64,000 nucleotides of DNA from Fistularia commersonii (lineage: Eukaryota > Chordata > Actinopteri > Syngnathiformes > Fistulariidae), in NCBI GenBank assembly GCA_037954325.1, contig JBBMNZ010000049.1:124001-188000 (forward strand), in the 5' to 3' direction. The translations under genes were made by a program, and so were the position numbers. The stretch's first letter is position 1; each line of letters starts with the position of its first letter. A model generated the notes under the pieces. The model had not been told where the DNA came from. It worked only from the letters and a program-made list of their open reading frames with translations, and searched no databases. Below are positions 53,101 to 64,000 of the stretch, piece by piece.

Positions 53101-55551
53101 AGTGGAAATAACTTTTGAATTTCATCAAGCTGGTTACTGCTGTTGAAATATGTTGTTTAGGACATGATTCTGCACAATATATGTCAAATTCAGTGTAATC
53201 CCTTCAAAGGTTCAAAAGATATACCCATTCGTTCAAAAATTACTTATCTCACCGAGTTGAAGCACTTTTGATTAGGAGTGGAAATAACTTTTGAATTTCA
53301 TCAAGCTGGTTACTGCTGTTGAAATATGTTGTTTAGGACATGATTCTGCACAATATATGTCAAATTCAGTGTAATCCCTTCAAAGGTTCAAAAGATATAG
53401 CCATTCGTTCAAAAAGTGCTTATCTCACCGAGTTGAAGCGTTTTTGATTCGGAGTGGAAATAACTGATGGATTTCGTCATGCTGGTTACTGCTGTTGAAA
53501 TATGTTGTTTAGGACATGATTCTGCAAAACACATGTCAAATTCAGTGTAATCCAGCTACAAGTTCAAAAGATATAGCTATTCATTCAAAAAGGACTTATC
53601 TCACCGAGTTGAACCGTTTTTGATTCGGAGTGGATATAACTAATGAATTTCATCAAACTGGTTTCTGCTGTTGAAATATGTTGTTTAGGACATGATTCTG
53701 CATAATATATGTCAAATTCTTGTGAGCCCATTACTAGTTCAAAGGATATAGACATTCTTTCAAAATGTGCTCATGAGACCGAGTTAAAGTGTTTCTGATT
53801 AGGAGTGGATATGACTAATGAATTTCATCAAGCTGGTTCCCGCTGTTGAAATATGTTGTTTAGGACAAGATTCTGCACAATATATGTCAAATTCAGTGTA
53901 ATCCCTTCATAGGTTCAAAAGATATCGCCAGTCGTTCCAAAAGAACTTATCTCACCGAGTTGAGGCGTTTTTGATTCGGAGTGGAAATAACCAATGAATT
54001 TCATCAAGCTTGTTTCTGCCTTTGAAATATGTGCTTTAGGATATGATTTTGCACAATATATGTCAAATTTAGTGTAATCACATCACAGGTTCAAAAGATA
54101 TAGCCATTCGTTCAAAAAGTGCTTATCTTATCGGGTTGAAGCGTTTTTGATTCGGAGTGGAAATAACTGATGGATTTCGTCAAGCTGGTTTCTGCTATTG
54201 AAATATGTTTTTTAGGACATGATTCTGCAAAACACATGTCAAATTCAGTGTAATCCAGCGATAAGATCAAAAGATATAGCCATTCGTGAAAAAGGTGCTT
54301 ATCTCACCGAGTTGAGACGTTTCTAATTAGGAGTGGAAATAACTAATGAATTTCATCAAGCTGGTTCCCGCTGTTGAAATATGTTGTTTAGGAAAAGATT
54401 CTGCACAAAATATGTCAAATTCAGTATAATCCAGCGACAAGTTCAAAAGATATAGCCATTCGATCAAAAAGTGCTTATCTCACCGAGTTGAAGCGTTTTT
54501 GATTCGAATTGGAAATAACCAATGAATTTCATCAAGCTGGTTTCTGCTGTTGAAATATGTTGTTTAGGACAAGATTCTGCACGATATATGTCAAATTCAG
54601 TGAAATCCCATCACAAGTTCAAAAGATATAGCCATTCGTTCAAAAAGTACTTATCTCACCGAGTTGAAGCGTTTTTGATTAGGAGTGGAAATAACTTTTG
54701 AATTTCATCAAGCTGGTTTCTGCTGTTGAAATATGTGGTTTAGGACATGATTCTGCACAATATATGTCAAATTCTTGTGAGCCCATTATGGATTCAAAGG
54801 ATATAGCCATTCGTTTAAAACGTTTCTATGAGACAGAGTTGAAGCGTTTTTGATTAGGAGTGCAAATATCTAATGAATTTCATCAAGCTGGTTCCTGCTG
54901 TTGAAAAATGTTGTTTAGGAAAAAATTCTGCACAAAATATGTCAAATTCAGTATAATCCAACGACAAGTTCAAAAGATATCCATTCGATCAAAAAGTGCT
55001 TATCTCACCGAGTTGAAGCGTTTTTGATTCGGAGTGGAAATAACTAATGAATTTCATCAAGCTGGTTTCTGCTGTTGAAATATGTTGTTTAGGACATGAT
55101 TCTGCAGAAAATATTTAAAATTCAGTGTGATCCAGCGACAAGATCAAAAGATATACCCATTCGTGCAAAAATTGCTCATCTCACCGAGTTGAAGCAATTT
55201 TGATTAGGTGTGGAAATAACTAATGAATTTCATCAAGCTGGTTTCTGCTGTTGAAATATGTTGTTTAGGATATGATTCTGCACAATATATGTCAAAGTCA
55301 GTGTGATCCCAATTACAGGTTCAAAGGATATAGCCATTCGTTCAAAAGGACTTATCTCACCGAGTTGAATCGTTTTTGATTAGGAGTGGAAATAACTAAT
55401 GAATTTTATTAAGCTGGTTTCTGCTATTGAAATATGTTGTTTAGGACATGATTCTGCACAATATATGTCAAATTCAGTATAATCCCTTCACAAGTTCAAA
55501 AGATATAGCCATTCGTTCAAAAAGTGCTTATCTCACCGAGTTGAAACGTTT
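50101..55551. repeat. Zone 3 HOR region B (5,451 bp, 31 monomers)
   Basis: Runs from the aberrant monomer at 50101 to its next copy at 55552. The same 5,451-bp spacing links GTTAGGTCAAG (46826 to 52277) and GATGGATTTCGTCAAG (48718 to 54169). GAAGCAAATT (47456 to 52731) and GATGGATTTCGTCATG (48191 to 53466) are spaced 5,275 bp, one monomer less. Confidence 0.82.
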
Positions 55552-55780
55552 ATGATTCACAGTGGAAATAACTAATAAATGAATCAAGATACTTTCTGCT
55601 GTCTAAATATGTTGTTCAGGAAATGATTTCTGCACAATATATGTCAACTTCATTTTAATCCCATCACAGGTTCAAAAGATATAGCCATTCGATCAAAAAG
55701 TGCTTATCTCACTGAGTTGAATCGTTTTGGATTCGGAGTGGAAATAACTAATGAATTTCATCAAACTGGTTTCTGCTGTT

Positions 55781-57540
55781 GAAATATGTTGTTTAGGATA
55801 TGATTCTGCACAATATATGTCAAAGTCAGTGTGATCCCATTACACGTTCAAAGGATATAGCCATTCGTTCAAAAAGGACTTATCTCACCGAGTTGAAGCG
55901 TTTTTGATTAGGAGTGGAAATAACTAATGAATTTCATCAAGCTGGTGTTTGCTGTTGAAATATGTTGTTTAGGATATGATTCTGCACAATATATGTCAAA
56001 GTCAGTGTGATCCCATTACAGGTTCAAAAGATATAGCCATTCGTTCAAAAAGTACTTATCTCACCGAATTGAAGCATTTTTGATTAGGAGTGGAAATAAC
56101 TTTTGAATTTCATCAAGCTGGTTTCTGTTGTTGAAATATATTGTTTAGAACATGATTCTGCACAATATATGTCAAATTCTTGTGAGCCCATTACACGTTC
56201 AAAGGATATAGCCATTCGTTCAAAACGTGCTTATAAGACCAAGTTGAAGCGTTTTTGATTAGGAGTGGAAAAAACTTTTGAATTTCATCACACTGGTTTC
56301 TGCTGTTGAAATATGTTTTTTAGGACATGATTCTGCACAATATATGTCAAATTAAGTGTAATCCCTTCACAAGTTCAAAAGATATCGCCATTCGTTCAAA
56401 AAGTACTTATCTCACCGAGTTGAAGCGTTTTTGGATTCGGAGTGGAAATAATCAATGAATTTTCATCAAGCTGGTTTCTGCTCTTGAAATATGTTTTTTA
56501 GGATATGATTCTGCACTATATATGTCAAATTTAGTGTAATCACATCACAGGTTCAAAAGACATAGCCATTCGTTCAAAAACTGCTTATCTTATCGGGTTG
56601 AAGCGTTTTTGATTGAGAGTGGAAATTACGAATGGATTTAATCAAGCTGGTTTCTGCTGTTGAAATATGTTGTTTAGGACATGATTCTGCACAACACATG
56701 TCAAATTCAGTGTAATCCAGCGACAAGATCAAAAGATATAGCCATTCGTGCAAAAAGTGCTTATCTCACCGAGTTAAAGCAATTTTGATTAGGAGTGGCA
56801 ATAACCAATGAATTTCATCAAGTAGATTTCTAATGTTGAAATATGTTGTTTAGGACATGATTCTGCACAATATATGTCAAATTCAGTGTAATCCCCCAAA
56901 AGTTCAAAAGATATAGCCATTCGTTCAAAAAGTGCTTATCTCACAAAGTTGAAGCAATTTTGATTAGGAGTGGCAATAACTAATGAATTTCATCAAGTAG
57001 ATTTCTACTGTTGAAATATGTTGTTTAGGATATGATTCTGCACAATATATGTCAAAGTCAGTGTGATCCCATTACAGGTTCAAAGGATATAGCCATTCGT
57101 TCAAAAAGGACTTATCTCACCGAGTTGAAGCGTTTTTTATTAGGAGTGGAAATAACTAATGAATTTCATCAAGCTGGTTTCTGCTGTTGAAATATGTTGT
57201 TTAGGACATGATTCTGCACAATATATGTCAAATTCAGTGTAATCCCTTTACATATTCAAAAGATATAGCCATTCGTTCAAAAACTGCTTATCTTATCGGG
57301 TTGAAGCGTTTATGATTAGGAGTGGAAATAACTAATGGATTTAATCAAGCTGGTTTCTGCTGTTGAAATATGTTGTTTAGGACATGATTCTGCATTACAC
57401 ATGTCAAATTCAGTGTAATCCAGCGACAAGATCAAAAGATATAGCCATTCGTGCAAAAACTGCTTATCTCACCGAGTTGAAGCAATTTTGATTAGGAGTG
57501 GCAAAAACTAATGAATTTCATCAAGTAGATTCATACTGTT
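55781..57540. repeat. Recent 10-monomer tandem duplication, copy 1 (1,760 bp)
   Basis: Followed at once by a near-identical copy at 57541-59300. Markers are spaced exactly 1,760 bp: GAAATATGTTGTTTAGGATA at 55781 and 57541, GCTGGTGTTT at 55941 and 57701, ATAACCAATG at 56801 and 58561, and TCAAGTAGATTCATACTG at 57521 and 59281. No net indel was found. Upstream of 55781 the copies differ (AAACTGGTTTCTG against AAGTAGATTCATAC), which fixes the left edge. Confidence 0.92.
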
Positions 57541-59300
57541 GAAATATGTTGTTTAGGATATGATTCTGCACAATATATGTCAAAGTCAGTGTGATCCCAT
57601 TACAGGTTCAAAGGATATAGCCATTCGTTCAAAAAGGACTTATCTCACCGAGTTGAAGCGTTTTTGATTAGGAGTGGAAATAACTAATGAATTTCATCAA
57701 GCTGGTGTTTGCTGTTGAAATATGTTGTTTAGGATATGATTCTGCACAATATATGTCAAAGTCAGTGTGATCCCATTACAGGTTCAAAAGATATAGCCAT
57801 TCGTTCAAAAAGTACTTATCTCACCGAATTGAAGCGTTTTTGATTAGGAGTGGAAATAACTTTTGAATTTCATCAAGCTGGTTTCTGTTGTTGAAATATA
57901 TTGTTTAGAACATGATTCTGCACAATATATGTCAAATTCTTGTCAGCCCATTACACGTTCAAAGGATATAGCCATTCGTTCAAAACGTGCTTATAAGACC
58001 AAGTTGAAGCGTTTTTGATTAGGAGTGGAAAAAACTTTTGAATTTCATCACACTAGTTTCTGCTGTTGAAATATGTTTTTTAGGACATGATTCTGCACAA
58101 TATATGTCAAATTAAGTGTAATCCCTTCACAAGTTCAAAAGATATCGCCATTCGTTCAAAAAGTACTTATCTCACCGAGTTGAAGCGTTTTTGGATTCGG
58201 AGTGGAAATAATCAATGAATTTTCATCAAGCTGGTTTCTGCTCTTGAAATATGTTTTTTAGGATATTATTCTGCACTATATATGTCAAATTTAGTGTAAT
58301 CACATCACAGGTTCAAAAGACATAGCCATTCGTTCAAAAACTGCTTATCTTATCGGGTTGAAGCGTTTTTGATTGAGAGTGGAAATTACGAATGGATTTA
58401 ATCAAGCTGGTTTCTGCTGTTGAAATATGTTGTTTAGGACATGATTCTGCACAACACATGTCAAATTCAGTGTAATCCAGCGACAAGATCAAAAGATATA
58501 GCCATTCGTGCAAAAAGTGCTTATCTCACCGAGTTAAAGCAATTTTGATTAGGAGTGGCAATAACCAATGAATTTCATCAAGTAGATTTCTAATGTTGAA
58601 ATATGTTGTTTAGGACATGATTCTGCACAATATATGTCAAATTCAGTGTAATCCCCCAAAAGTTCAAAAGATATAGCCATTCGTTCAAAAAGTGCTTATC
58701 TCACCGAGTTGAAGCAATTTTTATTAGGAGTGGCAATAACTAATGAATTTCATCAAGTAGATTTCTACTGTTGAAATATGTTGTTTAGGATATGATTCTG
58801 CACAATATATGTCAAATTCAGTGTGATCCCATTACAGGTTCAAAGGATATAGCCATTCGTTCAAAAAGGACTTATCTCACCGAGTTGAAGCGTTTTTGAT
58901 TAGGAGTGGAAATAACTAATGAATTTCATCAAGCTGGTTTCTGCTGTTGAAATATGTTGTTTAGGACATGATTCTGCACAATATATGTCAAATTCAGTGT
59001 AATCCCTTTACATATTCAAAAGATATAGCCATTCGTTCAAAAACTGCTTATCTTATCGGGTTGAAGCGTTTATGATTAGGAGTGGAAATAACTAATGGAT
59101 TTAATCAAGCTGGTTTCTGCTGTTGAAATATGTTGTTTAGGACATGATTCTGCATTACACATGTCAAATTCAGTGTAATCCAGCGACAAGATCAAAAGAT
59201 ATAGCCATTCGTGCAAAAACTGCTTATCTCACCGAGTTGAAGCAATTTTGATAAGGAGTGGCAAAAACTAATGAATTTCATCAAGTAGATTCATACTGTT
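57541..59300. repeat. Recent 10-monomer tandem duplication, copy 2 (1,760 bp)
   Basis: Partner of 55781-57540. The few differences I could see are single bases, for example CTTGTCAGCCC against CTTGTGAGCCC, CACACTAGTTTC against CACACTGGTTTC, and GGATATTATTC against GGATATGATTC. Homology to the start of the unit continues to about 59460, which suggests 2.1 copies in all. Confidence 0.92.
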
Positions 59301-60250
59301 GAAATATGTTGTTTAGGATATGATTCTGCACAATATATGTCAAAGTCAGTGTGATCCCATTACAGGTTCAAAGGATATAGCCATTCGTTCAAAAAGGACT
59401 TATCTCACCGAGTTGAAGCGTTTTTGATTAGGAGTGGAAATAACTAATGGATTTCATCAAGCTGGTTTCTGCTGTTGAAATATGTTGTTTAGGACATGAT
59501 TCTGCACAATATATGTCAAATTCAGTGTAATCCCTTCACAAATTCAAAAGATATAGCCATTCGTTCAAAAAGTGCTTATCTCATCGAGTTGAAGCGTTTT
59601 GGATTAGGAGTGGAAATAACTTTTGAATTTCATCAAGCTGGTTTCTGCTGTTGAAATATGTTGTTTAGAACATGATTCTGCACAATATATGTCAAATTCA
59701 GTGTAATCCAGTGATAAGATCAAAAGATATAGCCATTCGTGAAAAAAGTGCTTATCTCACCGAGTTGAGACGTTTCTGATTAGGAGTGGAAATAACTAAT
59801 TAATTTGATCAAGCTGGTTCCCGCCGTTGAAATATGTTGTTTAGGACAAGATTCTGCACAATATATGTCAAATTCAGTATAATCCAGCGACAAGTTCAAA
59901 AGATATAGCCATTCGATCAAAAAGTGCTTATCTCACCGAGTTGAAGCGTTTTTGATTCGGAGTGGAAATAACTAATGGATTTCATCACGCTGGTTTCTGC
60001 TGTTGAAATATGTTGTTTAGGACAAGATTCTGCACAATATATGTCAAATTCAGTGAAATCCCATCACAGGTTCAAAAAATTTTAGCCATTCGTTCAAAAA
60101 TTGCTTATCTCACCAAGTTGAAGAGTTTTTGATTAGTATTGGAAATAACTAATGATTATATCAAGCTGGTTTCTGCTCTTGAAATTTGTTGTTTAGGACA
60201 TGATTCTGCACAATATATGTCAAATTCAGTTTAATCCCTTCACAAGTTCA
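58900..60250. repeat. Block shared with 42900-44250
   Basis: CCCTTTACATATTC, GCATTACACATG, CAGTGATAAG, TTCCCGCCG (59818, partner 43811, offset 16,007 bp, or 91 monomers less 9 bp), AAAAAATTTTAGCC and AATGATTATATC occur in the same order in both places. Region B has lost most of this block, going straight from a CCCCCAAAAG monomer to the AAAAAATTTTAGCC one. Confidence 0.75.
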
Positions 60251-63109
60251 AAAGATATAGCCATTCGTTCAAAAAGTACTTATCTCACCGAGTTGAAGCG
60301 TTTTTGATTAGGAGTGGAAATAACTTTTGAATTTCATCAAGCTGGTTTCTGCTCTTGAAATTTGTTGTTAGGTCAAGATTCTGCACAATATATGTCATAT
60401 TCAGAGATATCCCATCAAAAGTCCAAAAGATATAGCCTTTCGTTCAAAAAGTGCTTATCTCACCGAGTTGAGACTTTTCTGATTAGGAGTGGAAATAACT
60501 AATGAATTTCATCAAGCTGGTTTCTGCTGTTGAAATATGTTGTTTAGGACATGATTCTGCACAATATATGTCAAATTCTTGTGAGCCCATTACAGGTTCA
60601 AAGGATATAGCCATTCGTTCAAAACGTGCTTATCTCTCCAAGTTGAAGCGTTTTTGATTAGGAGTGTAAATAACTTTTGAATTTTATCAAGCTGGTTTCT
60701 GCTGTTGAAATATGTTGTTTAGAACATGATTCTGCACAATATATGTCAAATTCAGTGTAATCCCCTCATACGTTCAAAAGATATCGCCAGTCGTTCCAAA
60801 AGAACTTATCTCACCAAGTTGAGGCGTTTTTGATTCGGAGTGGAAATAACCAATGAATTTCATCAAGCTGGTTTCTGCTGTTGAAATATGTTTTTTAGGA
60901 TATGATTCTGCACAGTATATGTCAAATTTAGTGTAATCACATCTTAGGTTCAAAAGATATAGCCATTCGTGCAAAAAGTGCTTATCTCACCGAGTTGAAG
61001 CAAATTTGATTAGGAGTGGCAATAACTAATGAATTTCATCTTGTAGATTTCTACTGTTGAAATATGTTGTTTAGGACATGATTCTGCACAATATATGTCA
61101 AATTCAGTGTAATCCCTTCACAAGTTCAAAAGCTATAGCCATTCGTTCAAAAAGTGCTTATCTCACAAAGTTGAAGCGTTTTTGATCAGGAGTGAAAATA
61201 ACCAATGAATTTCATCAAGCTGGTTTCTGCTGTTGAAATATGTTGTTTAGGATATGACTCTGCACAATATATGTCAAATTCAGTGTAATCACATCACAGG
61301 TTCAAAAGATATACCCATTCGTTCAAAAATTACTTATCTCACCGAGTTGAAGCACTTTTGATTAGGAGTGGAAATAACTTTTGAATTTCATCAAGCTGGT
61401 TACTGCTGTTGAAATATGTTGTTTAGGACATGATTCTGCACAATATATGTCAAATTCAGTGTAATCCCTTCAAAGGTTCAAAAGATATAGCCATTCGTTC
61501 AAAAAGTGCTTATCTCACCGAGTTGAGGCGTTTTTGATTCGGAGTGGAAATAACCAATGAATTTCATCAAGCTTGTTTCTGCTGTTGAAATATGTGCTTT
61601 AGGATATGATTTTGCACAATATATGTCAAATTTAGTGTAATCACATCACAGGTTCAAAAGATATAGCCATTCGTTCAAAAAGTGCTTATCTTATCGGGTT
61701 GAAGCGTTTTTGATTCGGAGTGGAAATAACTGATGGATTTCGTCAAGCTGGTTTCTGCTATTGAAATATGTTTTTTAGGACATGATTCTGCAAAACACAT
61801 GTCAAATTCAGTGTAATCCAGCGATAAGATCAAAAGATATAGCCATTCGTGAAAAAGGTGCTTATCTCACCGAGTTGAGACGTTTCTGATTAGGAGTGGA
61901 AATAACTAATGAATTTCATCAAGCTGGTTCCCGCTGATGAAATATGTTGTTTAGGAAAAGATTCTGCACAAAATATGTCAAATTCAGTATAATCCAGCGA
62001 CAAGTTCAAAAGATATAGCCATTCGATCAAAAAGTGCTTATCTCACCGAGTTGAAGCGTTTTTGATTCGAATTGGAAATAACTAATGAATTTCATCAAGC
62101 TGGTTTCTGCTGTTGAAATATGTTGTTTAGGACAAGATTCTGCACAATATATGTCAAATTCAGTGAAATCCCATCACAAGTTCAAAAGATATAGCCATTC
62201 GTTCAAAAAGTACTTATCTCACCGAGTTGAAGCGTTTTTGATTAGGAGTGGAAATAACTTTTGAATTTCATCAAGCTGGTTTCTGCTGTTGAAATATGTT
62301 GTTTAGGACATGATTCTGCACAATATATGTCAAATTCTTGTGAGCCCATTATGGGTTCAAAGGATATAGCCATTCGTTTAAAACGTTTCTATGAGACCGA
62401 GTTGAAGCGTTTTTGATTAGGAGTGCAAATATCTAATGAATTTCATCAAGCTGGTTCCTGCTGTTGAAAAATGTTGTTTAGGAAAAAATTCTGCACAAAA
62501 TATGTCAAATTCAGTATAATCCAACGACAAGTTCAAAAGATATCCATTCGATCAAAAAGTGCTTATCTCACCGAGTTGAAGCATTTTTGATTCGGAGTGG
62601 AAATAACTAATGAATTTCATCAAGCTGGTTTCTGCTGTTGAAATATGTTGTTTAGGACATGATTCTGCAGAAAATATTTAAAATTCAGTGTGATCCAGCG
62701 ACAAGATCAAAAGATATACCCATTCGTGCAAAAATTGCTCATCTCACCGAGTTGAAGCAATTTTGATTAGGTGTGGAAATAACTAATGAATTTCATCAAG
62801 CTGGTTTCTGCTGTTGAAATATGTTGTTTAGGATATGATTCCGCACAATATATGTCAAAGTCAGTGTGATCCCAATTACAGGTTCAAAGGATATAGCCAT
62901 TCGTTCAAAAGGACTTATCTCACCGAGTTGAAGCGTTTTTGATTAGGAGTGGAAATAACTAATGAATTTCATTAAGCTGGTTTCTGCTATTGAAATATGT
63001 TGTTTAGGGCATGATTCTGCACAATATATGTCAAATTCAGTATAATCCCTTCACAAGTTCAAAAGATATAGCCATTCGTTCAAAAAGTGCTTATCTCACC
63101 GAGTTGAAG

Positions 63110-64000
63110 CATTTTTGATTCGGAGTGGAAATAACTTTTGAATTTCATCAAGCTGGTTTCTTCTGTTGAAATATGTTGTTTAGGACATGATTCTGCACAA
63201 TATATGTCAAATTCTTGTGAGCCCATTACAGGTTCAAAGGATATAGCCATTCGTTCAAAACGTGCTTATCTCACCAAGTTGAAGAGTTTTTGATTAGTAT
63301 TGAAAGTAACTAATGAATTTCATCAAGCTGGTTTCTGCTATTGAAATTTGTTGTTTAGGACATGATTCTGGATAATATATGTCAAATTCAGTGTAATCCC
63401 TTCACAAGTTCAAAAGTTATAGCCATTCGTTCAAAAAGTACTTATCTCACCGATTGAAGCGTTTTTGATTTGGAGTGGAAATAACTTTTGAATTTCATCA
63501 AGCTGGTTTCTTCTGTTGAAATATGTTGTTTAGGACATGATTCTGCAGAAAATATTTCAAATTCAGTGTAATCCAGCAACAAGATCAAAAGATATATCCA
63601 CTCTTGCAAATAATGCTTATCTCACCGAGTTGAAGCGTTTTTGTTTAGGAGAGGAAATAACTAAAGAATTTCATCAAGCTGGTTTCTGCTGTTGAAATAT
63701 GTTTTTTGGGATATGATTCTGCACAATATATGTCAAATTCAATGTGATCCCATTAAAGGTTCAAAGGATATAGCCATTCTTTCAAAAAGGACTTATCTCA
63801 CCGAGTTGAAGCGTTTTTGATTAGGACTGGAAATAACGAATGGATTTCATCAAGCTGGTTTCTGCTGTTGAAATATGTTGTATATGAAATAATTCTGCAC
63901 AATATATGTCAAATTAAGTGTAATCCCTTCACAAGTTCAAAAGATATAGCCATTCGTTCAAAACGTACTTATCTTACCGAGTTGAAGCGTTTTTGTTTAG
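63110..64000. repeat. Family 2 monomers at the right window edge
   Basis: About five further monomers, including one with CACTCTTGCAAATAATGC near 63599 and a pair (63660-63985) matching about 49600-49910 (TGGGATATGATTCTGC, TATATGAAATAATTC). The array continues past the window. Confidence 0.85.

Larger units (their letters stand above)
55552..63110. repeat. Zone 3 HOR region C
   Basis: Starts at the third copy of the aberrant monomer and carries the longest ordered set of markers. In order these are GCTGGTGTTT (55941), ATAACCAATG (56801), CCCCCAAAAG, CCCTTTACATATTC, GCATTACACATG, CAGTGATAAG, TTCCCGCCG (59818), GTTAGGTCAAG (60367), GAAGCAAATT (60997) and GATGGATTTCG (61732). It is lengthened by the 1,760-bp tandem duplication listed separately. 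Spacing from B is 7,562-7,563 bp at late markers. Confidence 0.78.
39700..64000. repeat. Satellite family 2, zone 3: more uniform monomers in a long HOR
   Basis: Monomers are mostly of the GATTAGGAGTGGAAATAAC/CATCAAGCTGG type, many with the AATAACTTTTGAATTTC variant. The TTCAATATGCTGG lineage and the GAGTTAAATCG boundary form, both common in zone 2, are not seen here. Copies of the same marker monomers lie about 30-31 monomers apart. The last unit runs off the window end at 64000 (AAGCG at 63985). No gene, RNA or transposon seen. Confidence 0.95.

Noticed and set aside
1..64000. CRISPR array
   Set aside because: The period is about 176 bp and the whole unit repeats. There are no short repeats separated by unique spacers.
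1..64000. Telomeric repeat (TTAGG or TTTAGGG type), because TTTAGGA occurs in every family 2 monomer
   Set aside because: It occurs once per 176 bp as part of the monomer, never in tandem.
8581..64000. RNA polymerase III box B-like word GGTTCAAAAG in many family 2 monomers
   Set aside because: The last consensus base is missing, I could not find a properly spaced box A, and there is no tRNA fold.
8581..64000. 176-bp monomer as a dimer of about 88-bp halves
   Set aside because: Comparing the two halves of the family 2 consensus by eye showed no convincing similarity beyond short AT-rich words.

Overview
The whole 64 kb window is tandem satellite DNA. No protein-coding gene, RNA gene, transposon, CRISPR array or ordinary unique sequence could be supported on either strand. 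The basic unit is about 176 bp and about 35% GC, and all copies lie in the same orientation. About 48 copies belong to one family (1-8544) and about 314 to a second, related family (8581-64000). Repeats continue through both window ends, so the array is longer than the window. Near-nucleosomal monomers arranged in multi-monomer higher-order repeats (HORs) are typical of eukaryotic centromeric, pericentromeric or subtelomeric heterochromatin. I infer an assembled eukaryotic centromere-type array. The species or even the kingdom cannot be told from the sequence. Variation concentrated at CpG sites (CpG to TpG/CpA) suggests a genome with germline cytosine methylation.

Zone 1 (1-8544) is family 1. 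The start of the unit recurs at 1, 177, 353 and so on to 8449, exactly 48 x 176 bp with no net length change. A handful of monomer types, here called A to I, follow a core A-B-B-C-D pentamer of 880 bp. Larger duplicated blocks (2,464-bp and 1,584-bp offsets) are laid over this pattern.

The junction (about 8539-8585) changes family within a few tens of bases. It contains a short novel stretch with an 11-bp tandem duplication and puts the two repeat registers 39 bp out of step.

Zone 2 (about 8581-39700) is family 2 in its diverse form. It holds many monomer subtypes, small indels, A-tract variants and nested collinear block duplications of 3, 7, 11 and about 20 monomers. A longer stretch (about 27350-33250) replays 11.7-26 kb in shortened form.

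Zone 3 (about 39700-64000) is family 2 in a more uniform form. It has a long HOR of about 30-31 monomers (offsets of 5,274-5,275 and 5,451 bp recur) and one very recent exact 1,760-bp (10-monomer) tandem duplication. Two monomer lineages common in zone 2 are absent here.

Nothing acts as a gene network. What can be read is the history of the array: unequal exchange, local homogenisation and CpG decay. A block of about 56 bp in each monomer is conserved between the families. In family 2 it includes a weak CENP-B-box-like match, which may or may not be meaningful. Identities and type assignments were made by eye.
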